The notes under the pieces are model-generated. The model was not told where the DNA came from. It saw only the letters and a program-made list of their open reading frames with translations, and made no database searches. The translations under genes were made by a program, and so were the position numbers. A DNA stretch of 64,000 nucleotides from Acidobacteriota bacterium (GTDB lineage Bacteria > Acidobacteriota > Vicinamibacteria > Vicinamibacterales > CAVVIG01): assembly GCA_003222395.1 (NCBI GenBank), contig QHWB01000032.1, forward strand, positions 223,001 to 287,000, written 5' to 3'. Below, piece after piece: positions 1-7,431 of the stretch (positions are counted from its first letter, which is position 1; each line of letters starts with the position of its first letter).

Positions 1-1
1 C

Positions 2-97
2 CTCCTGTTCACGTACCGCACGGCGACGACCTGGCCGGGCCTCATCATCGTGCTACTCGGAGTGCCAGTGTACTTCGCGTGGCGTCCACGGTCCTGA
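2..97 (+). CDS. C-terminal end of an amino-acid permease (partial)
   Basis: Only the last 31 codons are in the window; the gene begins upstream of base 1. The residues [19 protein letters not shown] followed by a basic tail look like the last membrane segment of APC-superfamily amino-acid/polyamine transporters, which often end with a Pro-Gly helix and an FxWR cap. It would be an inner-membrane transporter. Its last 45 nt overlap the convergent Nudix gene on the other strand. The family call rests on one transmembrane segment, so substrate cannot be inferred. Confidence 0.55.
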   Translation, partial: LLFTYRTATTWPGLIIVLLGVPVYFAWRPRS

Positions 98-532
98 GCG
101 CACGCGATCGAATCCTTTCTGGATGACGCTGATCGTCGCGTCGGCGACGCCGTGCTGCGGCAGGTCCATCAACGGCGTCCACATCGCCTCCGCCGCGTCC
201 GTGGCGCACGCGAGCGTGCCGCCGGTCGGCCGGCAGACGAAATCGATCAGCACGTAATGAAACATAAGACGGCCCGCCGGATCGAAACGGATCCGATCGA
301 GGACGTCCACCATCGGTCCGACGTCGATCTCGAGTCCCGTCTCTTCACGCACTTCGCGCGCGATGGCGACCTCGAGCGTCTCGCCGATTTCGACGGCGCC
401 GCCCGGGATGCTCCATTCGCCCTTCAGCGGCTCGTTCGCGCGCCGCACCAGCAGCACGCGGTTGCCTTCGATGATGACTGCGCCGACGCCGACGATCGGC
501 CGATCCGGGTATTCGCGGACGGATGTTGTCAC
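53..532 (-). CDS. Nudix hydrolase
   Basis: A 159-aa protein expected to hydrolyse a nucleoside diphosphate linked to another moiety; the exact substrate is unknown. The full Nudix box is present at about residues 45-66 (G-x5-E-x7-REVREETG), which supplies the metal-binding glutamates. The open frame extends 24 codons further upstream, but GTG at 532 is the better start: it overlaps the stop of yjbQ as GTGA and the protein then begins shortly before the conserved first strand ([17 protein letters not shown]). It is the last gene of the minus-strand tsaD-yjbQ run and its 3' end overlaps a convergent permease gene by 45 nt. Confidence 0.9.
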   Translation of the reverse strand: MTTSVREYPDRPIVGVGAVIIEGNRVLLVRRANEPLKGEWSIPGGAVEIGETLEVAIAREVREETGLEIDVGPMVDVLDRIRFDPAGRLMFHYVLIDFVCRPTGGTLACATDAAEAMWTPLMDLPQHGVADATISVIQKGFDRVRSGPWTPREVHWHSE

Positions 533-942
533 TCCCCCATCACCTTCACGACAACGCGCTTCCTGCGCTGGCCGTCGAACTCGGCATAGAACAGCTGCTC
601 CCACGGTCCGAGATCGAGCTTGCCGGCGGTAATCGGCACGATCACCTGATGTCCCATGATGGTGCGCTTGAGGTGCGCGTCGGCGTTGTCTTCACCGGTC
701 TGATGGTGACGGTAGTCGAGTCCCGCAGGCGCGAGCTTCTCGAGCCACACCTGAAAGTCGTGAATCAACCCGTCTTCCCAGTCGTTCACGTACACGCCCG
801 CGGTGATGTGCATCGCCGATACGAGGACCATACCCTCTTTCACGCCGCTCTTCTTCACAATCGTGACGACGTCGTCGGTGATGCGCACGAACTCGTGGCG
901 CTTCTTCGTGTTGAACCACAGGTAGTCTGTGTGAACGGTCAT
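529..942 (-). CDS. yjbQ: YjbQ/UPF0047 family protein
   Basis: A 137-aa protein of the YjbQ family, a small trimeric fold with a conserved metal-like site, described as a secondary thiamine-phosphate synthase activity in E. coli. Family hallmarks visible are the N-terminal [11 protein letters not shown] strand, [13 protein letters not shown], the His-rich [15 protein letters not shown] segment, and the C-terminal [21 protein letters not shown] stretch. The length is normal. The start overlaps the tsaD stop as ATGA, and its own stop overlaps the Nudix start, so the three genes are probably translationally coupled. Confidence 0.92.
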   Translation of the reverse strand: MTVHTDYLWFNTKKRHEFVRITDDVVTIVKKSGVKEGMVLVSAMHITAGVYVNDWEDGLIHDFQVWLEKLAPAGLDYRHHQTGEDNADAHLKRTIMGHQVIVPITAGKLDLGPWEQLFYAEFDGQRRKRVVVKVMGE

Positions 943-2000
943 AGTCGCAACGACGCATCGGCGTTGATGTCGAGCGGCGCCGTGACGCCTGCGCGGAACT
1001 GTCGGAGTCCCGCGGCCGCGATCATGGCGGCGTTGTCGGTCGACAGCTGAAGGCTCGGCAGAAACGTCGGCAGCTCGCGCGCTGCGCCGCGCGCCTGCAG
1101 CTCCGCGCGCAGGCGGCTGTTCGCCGACACGCCGCCGGCGATTCCGACGCTCTTCGCCTCATATCTGCGCGCGGCGTCGAACAAACGCTCGATCAGCACT
1201 GTGACGACGATCCGCTGAAAGCTTGCGGCAACGTCGGCGATTTCGCGAGGACTGAACCCGCTCCCCCCGCCTGAAGGCGGGTGCGATCGCACGTATCGCA
1301 GCACCGCCGTTTTCAGGCCGCTGAAGCTGAAATCGAGATCGCCTTTGAGCTCCGGCGCGTTTCGATCCGCGTGCGTCAACCTCGTCGTTGGCAGCTGCAC
1401 CGCGCGATCGTCGCCGCGCTGTGCGAGACGATCGATCACCGGACCGCCCGGGTACCCGAGCCCCAGCAGCTTCGCGACCTTGTCGTACGCTTCGCCTGCC
1501 GCATCGTCGCGCGTTCGGCTGAGCAGCCGGTAGCGGCCTGGCTGCTCGACGAGGTATAGGCTCGTGTGCCCGCCCGAGACGACGAGCACGACGGCTGGCA
1601 GCGGCATCTCGCCGTTCTGCAGCACGAGCGACTCGATGTGGCCGGCGAGATGGTGAACGGCGACGAGCGGCAGCCCCGATGCCGCCGCCATAGCTTTTGC
1701 GAAGGAGACGCCGATGAGCAGCGAGCCAACCAGTCCCGGTCCCTGCGTGACCGCGATGGCGCCGAGGTCACCGAGGCTCGTCGCCGCCTCGTCGAGCGCG
1801 CGCTCCACGACGCCGCAAATGTCGCGGATGTGCTGGCGAGAGGCGAGCTCCGGCACGACGCCGCCCCATTCGCGATGGATGGGCACCTGCGACGCGATGA
1901 CGTTGGAGCGGATCGTCCACGGCTTCGCGGCGTCGCCAGTTTCTTGGACGACGGCGGCGGATGTTTCGTCGCAGGAAGTCTCGATACCGAGAATGCGCAT
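939..2000 (-). CDS. tsaD: tRNA N6-adenosine threonylcarbamoyltransferase TsaD
   Basis: TsaD transfers the threonylcarbamoyl group of TC-AMP to A37 of ANN-decoding tRNAs and works with TsaB and TsaE, neither of which is seen here. The protein (353 aa from ATG 2000) starts with [18 protein letters not shown], carries the metal-binding HxxxH in [12 protein letters not shown], and has the ASKHA ATPase signatures [11 protein letters not shown] and [10 protein letters not shown]. The frame is open 17 codons further upstream, but ATG 2000 matches the family N-terminus exactly. A palindromic repeat lies directly upstream (2006-2066). It overlaps yjbQ by 4 nt. Confidence 0.97.
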   Translation of the reverse strand: MRILGIETSCDETSAAVVQETGDAAKPWTIRSNVIASQVPIHREWGGVVPELASRQHIRDICGVVERALDEAATSLGDLGAIAVTQGPGLVGSLLIGVSFAKAMAAASGLPLVAVHHLAGHIESLVLQNGEMPLPAVVLVVSGGHTSLYLVEQPGRYRLLSRTRDDAAGEAYDKVAKLLGLGYPGGPVIDRLAQRGDDRAVQLPTTRLTHADRNAPELKGDLDFSFSGLKTAVLRYVRSHPPSGGGSGFSPREIADVAASFQRIVVTVLIERLFDAARRYEAKSVGIAGGVSANSRLRAELQARGAARELPTFLPSLQLSTDNAAMIAAAGLRQFRAGVTAPLDINADASLRL

Positions 2001-2005
2001 CTGTC

Positions 2006-2066
2006 GCTCGGCTGAAAGTCTGGCGCTACAGGCCAAAGATTGGTAGCGCAAGCCTTTCAGGCGAGC
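2006..2066. repeat. Palindromic dispersed repeat, copy A
   Basis: Two inverted arms, GCTCGGCTGAAAGTCTGGCGCTAC and GGTAGCGCAAGCCTTTCAGGCGAGC (split here for length: 2006-2029 and 2042-2066), are separated by 12 nt. It belongs to the element also found at 15866-15928, 23990-24078 and 30372-30524. It sits between mtnA and tsaD, and its right arm overlaps the last codons of mtnA. Confidence 0.75.
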
Positions 2067-3112
2067 GTCACCTGTTCGAAGCCTCGCTTCAGCGATTCCG
2101 CGTACGGCGGCCTGAAAATGCCGCGCTCCGTGATGATGCCGGCGATGAGATGGTGGGGCGTGACGTCGAACGCGGGATTCCAGACGTGCGCGCCGTCGGG
2201 CGCGAGCTGCAATCCGCCGACGTGCGTCACTTCGCGCGCGTTCCGTTCTTCGATCGGAATGTGGTCGCCGTCGGCGGTGTTGAGATCGATCGTCGACATC
2301 GGCGCCGCGACGTAGAACGGAATTCTGTGCTCGCGCGCGAGGACGGCGACCGTGTACGTTCCCACCTTGTTCGCCGTATCGCCGTTGGCGGCGATGCGAT
2401 CGGCGCCGACGATCACGAGATCTACTTTTCCCTGCCGCATGAGCGCGCCCGACATGTTGTCGGTGATGACGGTCGTGTCGATGCCGTCGCGGACCAGCTC
2501 CCAGGCCGTGAGCCGCGCGCCCTGCAGGAACGGCCGCGTCTCGTCGGCGAACACGACGACGCGCTTTCCTTTCTCGACCGCGCCGCGGATGACGCCGAGC
2601 GCCGTGCCGTATCCGGCCGTGGCCAGCGCGCCCGCGTTGCAGTGCGTCAGGATGCGGGCATCGGCGGGCACCAGGTCGGCGCCGAACGCGCCCATCGCGC
2701 GACAGCTCGCGACGTCTTCGTCGTGAATCAGCTGCGCCTCCTGGTCGAGGCGATCCTGGATCTGATCGACCGACTCGCCGACCTCGACCGCCGCGGCGAA
2801 CTCGCGCTTCATCCGATCGATGGCCCAGAACAGGTTCACCGCCGTCGGCCGCGTCGCCGCCATCAGCTCGCAGATCTTGTAGAACTCCGCCGCCAGCTTT
2901 TGCGTGCCGGTCGATTTGCTGTTCCTGATCCCGAGCGCAATGCCCATGGCGGCCGCGACACCGATCGCCGGCGCGCCCCGGATGACCATCGACTTGATCG
3001 CGCGCGCGACTTCCGCCGCCGTCCTGCAGCGAACGTACACTTCTTCAGCGGGAAGCTTGCGCTGATCGATCATCACGACCGCATCAGCTTCGCGCGCTAT
3101 CGTCGGCAGCAT
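2057..3112 (-). CDS. mtnA: S-methyl-5-thioribose-1-phosphate isomerase MtnA
   Basis: MtnA converts methylthioribose-1-phosphate to methylthioribulose-1-phosphate in the methionine salvage pathway. The 351-aa protein is of normal length. It contains the substrate-binding [13 protein letters not shown], the catalytic cysteine in [35 protein letters not shown], and the catalytic aspartate in [18 protein letters not shown]. It lies 3' of the nucleoside salvage genes; a link through the purine nucleoside phosphorylase two genes upstream is plausible but inferred. The last codons are shared with a dispersed palindromic repeat. No other mtn gene is in the window. Confidence 0.96.
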   Translation of the reverse strand: MLPTIAREADAVVMIDQRKLPAEEVYVRCRTAAEVARAIKSMVIRGAPAIGVAAAMGIALGIRNSKSTGTQKLAAEFYKICELMAATRPTAVNLFWAIDRMKREFAAAVEVGESVDQIQDRLDQEAQLIHDEDVASCRAMGAFGADLVPADARILTHCNAGALATAGYGTALGVIRGAVEKGKRVVVFADETRPFLQGARLTAWELVRDGIDTTVITDNMSGALMRQGKVDLVIVGADRIAANGDTANKVGTYTVAVLAREHRIPFYVAAPMSTIDLNTADGDHIPIEERNAREVTHVGGLQLAPDGAHVWNPAFDVTPHHLIAGIITERGIFRPPYAESLKRGFEQVTLA

Positions 3113-3126
3113 TCACCGATTCTACC

Positions 3127-3160
3127 GGGTTCGAGGTTCGGGGTTCCGAGTTCCGAACCC
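3127..3160. repeat. Heptanucleotide tandem repeat (GGTTCGA type)
   Basis: In the 55-nt gap between mtnA and the cytidine deaminase there are four to five imperfect 7-nt units (ggttcga, ggttcgg, ggttccg, agttccg) followed by aaccc, which can fold back on the first unit. The same unit in the other orientation occurs at 4827-4846. Confidence 0.6.
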
Positions 3161-3167
3161 AGACAAG

Positions 3168-4013
3168 CTACAGCAGTCGCGCATCGAACGGCAGCGGCAG
3201 CAGATTCTTCAGCTGATGCGTCCCCGTCTCTTCCTGCAGGTTGGCCAGCACGATTTCGAGATTGCCGCCGAACTCCCAGAGGATCTGACGGCACGCGCCG
3301 CACGGCGGCGTCGGCGATTCTGTGTCGGCGACGATGGCGATCCGCGTGAACATGCGGTGGCCTTCGGACAGCGCCTTGAACATCGCCACTCGCTCGGCGC
3401 AGATCGTCAGGCCATAGGTGGCGTTCTCGATGTTGCAGCCGGTGACGACGGTGCCGTCGGCGGTCTCGATGGCCGCGCCGACCTTGAACCTGGAGTAGGT
3501 CGCTTCCGCGAACTCGCGCGCGCGCCGCGCCGCCGAGACGAGGTCCACTTCGCCGGGACGATCGCGCAGCCGCCTCGGGCCGATCCGGCGGTCGCGTCCG
3601 GCGCGGCGGTCCGCGCCGGCGGGGTTGCCCGAGTCTTTCATGCGCCGATCGAACCCGGTGCGCCGATCCGCCTCGATGCGCGCGCGCCGGTCGTCGAGGA
3701 GGAGCCGGAGCATGTCCGGCCGGCGCACGCCGTTGACGACGTGCGTCACCCGCGCAATCTGGTACAGCTTCGACGTGATCGCCTGCACGTCCGGGTCGGC
3801 GTGGCACTTCTCGGCTGATTTCGCGTCGGTCCAGTTGCGCACCGCGTAGAAGCGCAGCGGGTGCGCTTCGTCGCGAACGACGACCCCGCGTCCGTAATTC
3901 TTGGCGATGAGGATCGCCTCGAAGGCGGTGGCGAGCGTCTGGAACTCCGCCTCGTGTCCTTCCATGACGTCGACGAGGGCAACCGACAGGCGCCGCGTAT
4001 CAGAGCTGCTCAA
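3168..4013 (-). CDS. cdd: Cytidine deaminase with N-terminal ABM-like domain
   Basis: Residues about 150-281 are a tetrameric-type cytidine deaminase: SRFKVGAAIETADG, CNIENATYGLTICAERVA (zinc Cys and catalytic Glu of CAE) and PPCGACRQILWEF (the other two zinc cysteines). This part deaminates cytidine or deoxycytidine to uridine. It is preceded by roughly 95 residues resembling an antibiotic-biosynthesis-monooxygenase (ABM) ferredoxin-like domain (LVDVMEGHEAEFQTLATAF, NYGRGVVVRDEA, FYAVRNWTDAKS), then a linker with repeated DRR motifs. Normal Cdd is about 130 aa, so this is a fusion. It overlaps the 3' end of the upstream phosphorylase gene by 14 nt and fits the nucleoside salvage operon. The ABM call is by pattern and less sure than the deaminase. 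Confidence 0.85.
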   Translation of the reverse strand: MSSSDTRRLSVALVDVMEGHEAEFQTLATAFEAILIAKNYGRGVVVRDEAHPLRFYAVRNWTDAKSAEKCHADPDVQAITSKLYQIARVTHVVNGVRRPDMLRLLLDDRRARIEADRRTGFDRRMKDSGNPAGADRRAGRDRRIGPRRLRDRPGEVDLVSAARRAREFAEATYSRFKVGAAIETADGTVVTGCNIENATYGLTICAERVAMFKALSEGHRMFTRIAIVADTESPTPPCGACRQILWEFGGNLEIVLANLQEETGTHQLKNLLPLPFDARLL

Positions 4014-4818
4014 CGATGTTCTCCACCAGCGCGCTGAACTGGCCGCGGATTCGACGCGCGGTCGCCATCACCTCGGCATGATCGAGCGGCTTCGGCAGCA
4101 CGCCTGCTGCCATGTTCGTGATGCACGAAACGCCCAGGACCTCCATGCCCATGTGGCGCGCGACGATGGCTTCGGGCACCGTGGACATGCCGACCGCGTC
4201 GGCGCCGATCGTTCTCAAATATCGGATCTCCGCCGGCGTTTCGTAACTGGGACCCAGCAGAGCCACATAGATGCCGCGCGGGAGGCGCAGGCCAATCGCC
4301 CGTCCGGCCTTGTCGGCAATTCTACGCAGCCGCGCCGAATACACTTCGGACATATCGGGGAATCGCGGGCCAAACCGATCATCGTTCGCACCGACGAGCG
4401 GGTTGGTCCCCATCAGGTTGATGTGATCGTCGATGATCATCAGCGCGCCCTGCGAGAAGCCGGTATTCACGCCTCCGGCCGCGTTGGTGAGAATCATCGT
4501 CCTGACGCCGAGCAGGCCGAGCGCGCGGATGGCGAACGTCACCGTCGGCCCGCCATGGCCTTCGTACATGTGGCAGCGGCCGGCCAGCGCCGCCACCGTG
4601 CGGCCGCGCACCGTTCCGATGACGAGCTTGCCGTCGTGACCGATGACGCGCGAGACGGGCCAGTGCGGAAGGTCCCCGTACGGCATCGTCACCGCGTCGG
4701 CGAGCGTTCCGGCGAAATCGCCGAGGCCCGAACCAAGCACGATTCCGATCTGCGGAACGTCGCGGATCTCCGATCGAACGGCGTCTGCAGCTTCCCTGAC
4801 CTTGTCGTAATAATCCAT
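4000..4818 (-). CDS. punA: Purine nucleoside phosphorylase
   Basis: This 272-aa trimeric-type purine nucleoside phosphorylase would cleave (deoxy)guanosine and (deoxy)inosine to base and sugar-1-phosphate. Motifs seen: phosphate-binding GSGLGDFAG, GRCHMYEGHG, LTNAAGGVN, DHINLMGTNPL, and MSTVPEAIVARHMGMEVLG followed by CITNMAAG. The Asn in CITNMAAG is the residue associated with 6-oxopurine preference, while methylthioadenosine phosphorylases have Asp there. The frame is open much further upstream, but ATG 4818 begins the recognisable protein and leaves a 38-nt gap to the transporter gene. Transporter, phosphorylases and deaminase form one salvage unit. Confidence 0.94.
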   Translation of the reverse strand: MDYYDKVREAADAVRSEIRDVPQIGIVLGSGLGDFAGTLADAVTMPYGDLPHWPVSRVIGHDGKLVIGTVRGRTVAALAGRCHMYEGHGGPTVTFAIRALGLLGVRTMILTNAAGGVNTGFSQGALMIIDDHINLMGTNPLVGANDDRFGPRFPDMSEVYSARLRRIADKAGRAIGLRLPRGIYVALLGPSYETPAEIRYLRTIGADAVGMSTVPEAIVARHMGMEVLGVSCITNMAAGVLPKPLDHAEVMATARRIRGQFSALVENIVEQL

Positions 4819-4826
4819 CGTGAAGC

Positions 4827-4846
4827 CGAACCCGGAACCTCGAACC
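4827..4846. repeat. Heptanucleotide tandem repeat (GGTTCGA type, short)
   Basis: Three 7-nt units (cgaaccc, ggaacct, cgaacc) lie between the NupC and purine nucleoside phosphorylase genes. Read on the minus strand they are the same GGTTCGA unit found at 3127-3160. Confidence 0.5.
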
Positions 4847-4856
4847 GTGTGGTCGG

Positions 4857-6098
4857 TTACAAGAGAAACCCCGCGATCGTTGCCGTCATGAAGTTCGCGA
4901 GCGTTCCGGCGAACATGGCGCGCAGACCGAGCCGCGCCAGATCGTGCCGGCGGTTCGGCGCGAGCGCGCCGATGCCGCCGATCTGGATGCCGATCGAGCT
5001 GAAATTCGCGAAGCCGCACAGCGCAAACGTGCAGATCGTGAACGACTTCGGATCGAGCTGCGCCTTGAGCGGGCCGAGCTGCGAGTACGCGACGAACTCG
5101 TTGAGCGCCATCCGCGTGCCGAGCAGGTTGCCGATCGTGGGCGCGTCGCGCCACGGCACTCCCATCGACCAGGCCACCGGAGCGAACACCCATCCGAAGA
5201 TCTGCTGCAGGCTCAGGTTCGCCAGACCGAGCAGCGCGTTGACGAGCGCGACGAGCGCGAGAAACGAGATGAGCATCGCGCCGACGTTCAGGGCCAGGTG
5301 CAGTCCCTCGCCGGTACCCCGTCCGGCGGCGTCGATCACGTTGACGTCGGTCTTCTCAACCTCCAGCTTCACCGTCCCCATCGTTTTCGGGACTTCGGTT
5401 TCCGGGACGAGCATCTTCGCCATCATGATCGTGCCGGGCGCCGTCATGATCACCGCGGTGAGCAGATGTTTGGCTTCGATGCCGAAGAGGATGTACGCCG
5501 CCATGATGCCGCCGGAGATGTGCGCCATCCCCGACGTCATCACCGTCATCAGCTCCGAGTAGGTCATCTCCGGCAGGTACGGCCGGATCGTCAGCGGCGC
5601 CTCGGTCTGGCCCATGAAGATGCTCGCCGCCACGTTCAGCGACTCGGCGCCGCTCGCCTTCATCACGCGTTGCATCACGATCGCGAACAGGTGGACGATG
5701 ACCTGCATGACGCCGAAGTAGTAGAGGATGGCGAACAGCGCGGCGATGAAGATGATGGTCGGCAGCACCTGAAACGCGAAGATCGTCGCGTACTGCGAGC
5801 CGTCGGGCCCGAGCGCGGCGGTCATCACGCGACCCCACACCGTTCCGTTGCCGAGCGGTCCGAACACGAACGCGGCCCCCACGCCCGCAAAGCCGAGCAG
5901 CTTCGTGATGAGACTGCCAAGCGTGGTGAAGACCCGCTGTCCGATCGCTGTCTTGAGGACGATGACGGCGAACACAACCTGCAGACTGACGCCCCAGGCG
6001 ACCGTCGTCCAGTTGATCGCGCGCCGGTTGGTCGAGAATCCGTAGCCGATGCCCAATATGACGAGCGCTCCGAAGATCGGCTGCAGGATCCGGAGCAT
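4857..6098 (-). CDS. nupC: NupC-type concentrative nucleoside transporter
   Basis: A 413-aa polytopic inner-membrane protein of the CNT family, expected to import nucleosides with H+ or Na+. The family motifs are clear: GQTEAPLTIRPYL (helical-hairpin binding loop), ALCGFANFSSIGIQIGG and GALAPNRRHDLARLGLRA near the C-terminus, plus several hydrophobic helices from the N-terminus on. Its ATG overlaps the stop of the thymidine phosphorylase gene by one base (TGATG), indicating coupling. It supplies substrates to the phosphorylases and deaminase in the same run. Confidence 0.95.
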   Translation of the reverse strand: MLRILQPIFGALVILGIGYGFSTNRRAINWTTVAWGVSLQVVFAVIVLKTAIGQRVFTTLGSLITKLLGFAGVGAAFVFGPLGNGTVWGRVMTAALGPDGSQYATIFAFQVLPTIIFIAALFAILYYFGVMQVIVHLFAIVMQRVMKASGAESLNVAASIFMGQTEAPLTIRPYLPEMTYSELMTVMTSGMAHISGGIMAAYILFGIEAKHLLTAVIMTAPGTIMMAKMLVPETEVPKTMGTVKLEVEKTDVNVIDAAGRGTGEGLHLALNVGAMLISFLALVALVNALLGLANLSLQQIFGWVFAPVAWSMGVPWRDAPTIGNLLGTRMALNEFVAYSQLGPLKAQLDPKSFTICTFALCGFANFSSIGIQIGGIGALAPNRRHDLARLGLRAMFAGTLANFMTATIAGFLL

Positions 6099-7402
6099 CA
6101 GCGCACCTCTCCGACGATCAAGGGGGCGCGAGGCGGCTGGTCGTCGCGGATCGCGATCGCCTGCGTCGCGAGTCCCAGCGCCGTCTGGAGCCGTGCGCGA
6201 TCGCGGTAATGCAGTTCCAGCAGCGGATCGCCGGTGCGGACGGCGTCGCGAACGGTGGCTCGAATCGAGATGCCGACCGCCGGGTCGACCGCATCCTCCA
6301 CGCGATCGCGGCCGGCGCCGAGCGCGACCGAGGCACGGCCGATCAGTTCGGCGTCGAGGCGCGCCACGTATCCAGACCGCTCGGCCTCCACGACGTGGCG
6401 ATTGGGCACATGCGGCAGGCGCGAGTAGTCGTCGACGACATGTGGATCGCCGCTCTGGGCTTCGATGATCTGACGGAAGCGCTCGAGCGCGGCGCCGGTT
6501 CGAATCGTCTCCCGCGCCCGTCGATCCGCATCAGCGAGATCCTCGGCCACCTTGCCCAGCACGAGCATCCGCGCCGCGAGCTCGATCGACACGTCCACCA
6601 GGTCGGTCGGACCGCCGCCTTTCAGCACCTCCAGGCACTCGATCACTTCGAGAGCGTTGCCGACGGCGCGGCCGAGCGGCGCATCCATCGCCGAGATGAC
6701 GGCTTCGGTCTTCACGCCGGAGCCGTTCCCGATGGCGACGAGCGATTCGGCGAGCCGCCGCGAGTCGGCTTCGGTCTTCATGAATGCGCCGCTGCCAGTC
6801 TTCACGTCGAGCACCAGCGCGTCGATCCCTTCGGCGATCTTCTTGCTCATGATCGAAGCGCTGATGAGCGGAATGCTCTCGACCGTGCCGGTGACGTCGC
6901 GCAGCGCGTAGAGCCGTTTGTCGGCGGGCGCGATTTCTGCGGTCTGCCCGATCATCACGCACCGCGTCCGCGCGAGCGCGCGCTTCATCTCGGCGAGCGA
7001 CAGGTCGACGCGAAAACCGGGGATCGATTCGAGCTTGTCGAGCGTGCCGCCCGTGTGGCCGAGACCGCGGCCCGACATCATCGGTACCGGCACGCCGCAC
7101 GCCGCGGCAATCGGCGCGAGAATCAACGACGTCTTGTCGCCGACGCCGCCGGTACTGTGCTTGTCCACCTTGACGCCGTCGACGTCGCGGAGGTCGAGTC
7201 GCACGCCGGAGGCAACCATGGCCTCGGTGAGCCACGCCGTCTCCTGCGCCGTCATGCCGCGGAGCACGACGGCCATCAGCAGCGCTGCGGTCTGGTAATC
7301 GGGAACGGTACCGGCGGTTGCGCCGTCGACGAAGTAGCGAATTTCTTCTCGGGACAGCACACCGCCGCCCCGTTTCTTCAGGATGACGTCTACGGCTCGC
7401 AC
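6098..7402 (-). CDS. deoA: Thymidine/pyrimidine-nucleoside phosphorylase
   Basis: This 434-aa enzyme converts thymidine (and perhaps uridine) plus phosphate into base and (deoxy)ribose-1-phosphate. It has the family signature SGRGLGHTGGTLDKLE, the phosphate-binding KHSTGGVGDKTSL, and DVKTGSGAFMK. The frame is open for another 47 codons, but GTG 7402 gives the canonical N-terminus (VRAVDVILKKRGGGVLSREE). DeoA and the broader-specificity Pdp cannot be separated by eye. It is the first gene of the minus-strand salvage operon, divergent from the HEAT gene across only 29 bp. Confidence 0.94.
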   Translation of the reverse strand: MRAVDVILKKRGGGVLSREEIRYFVDGATAGTVPDYQTAALLMAVVLRGMTAQETAWLTEAMVASGVRLDLRDVDGVKVDKHSTGGVGDKTSLILAPIAAACGVPVPMMSGRGLGHTGGTLDKLESIPGFRVDLSLAEMKRALARTRCVMIGQTAEIAPADKRLYALRDVTGTVESIPLISASIMSKKIAEGIDALVLDVKTGSGAFMKTEADSRRLAESLVAIGNGSGVKTEAVISAMDAPLGRAVGNALEVIECLEVLKGGGPTDLVDVSIELAARMLVLGKVAEDLADADRRARETIRTGAALERFRQIIEAQSGDPHVVDDYSRLPHVPNRHVVEAERSGYVARLDAELIGRASVALGAGRDRVEDAVDPAVGISIRATVRDAVRTGDPLLELHYRDRARLQTALGLATQAIAIRDDQPPRAPLIVGEVR

Positions 7403-7431
7403 GGAATTGGGGCAGTATACTTCGAGACTCC
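7403..7431. promoter_or_regulatory. Very short divergent intergenic region
   Basis: Only 29 bp separate the GTG of deoA from the ATG of the first HEAT gene. A near-symmetric AGTATACTT at about 7414-7422 could act as a -10 element for either strand. If so, the two transcripts would have very short leaders and overlapping upstream elements. No clear -35 or operator is visible. Confidence 0.3.

Noticed and set aside
2352..3349. Long plus-strand frames opposite mtnA
   Set aside because: GC-rich codon bias opens antisense frames; MtnA catalytic motifs establish the minus strand as coding.
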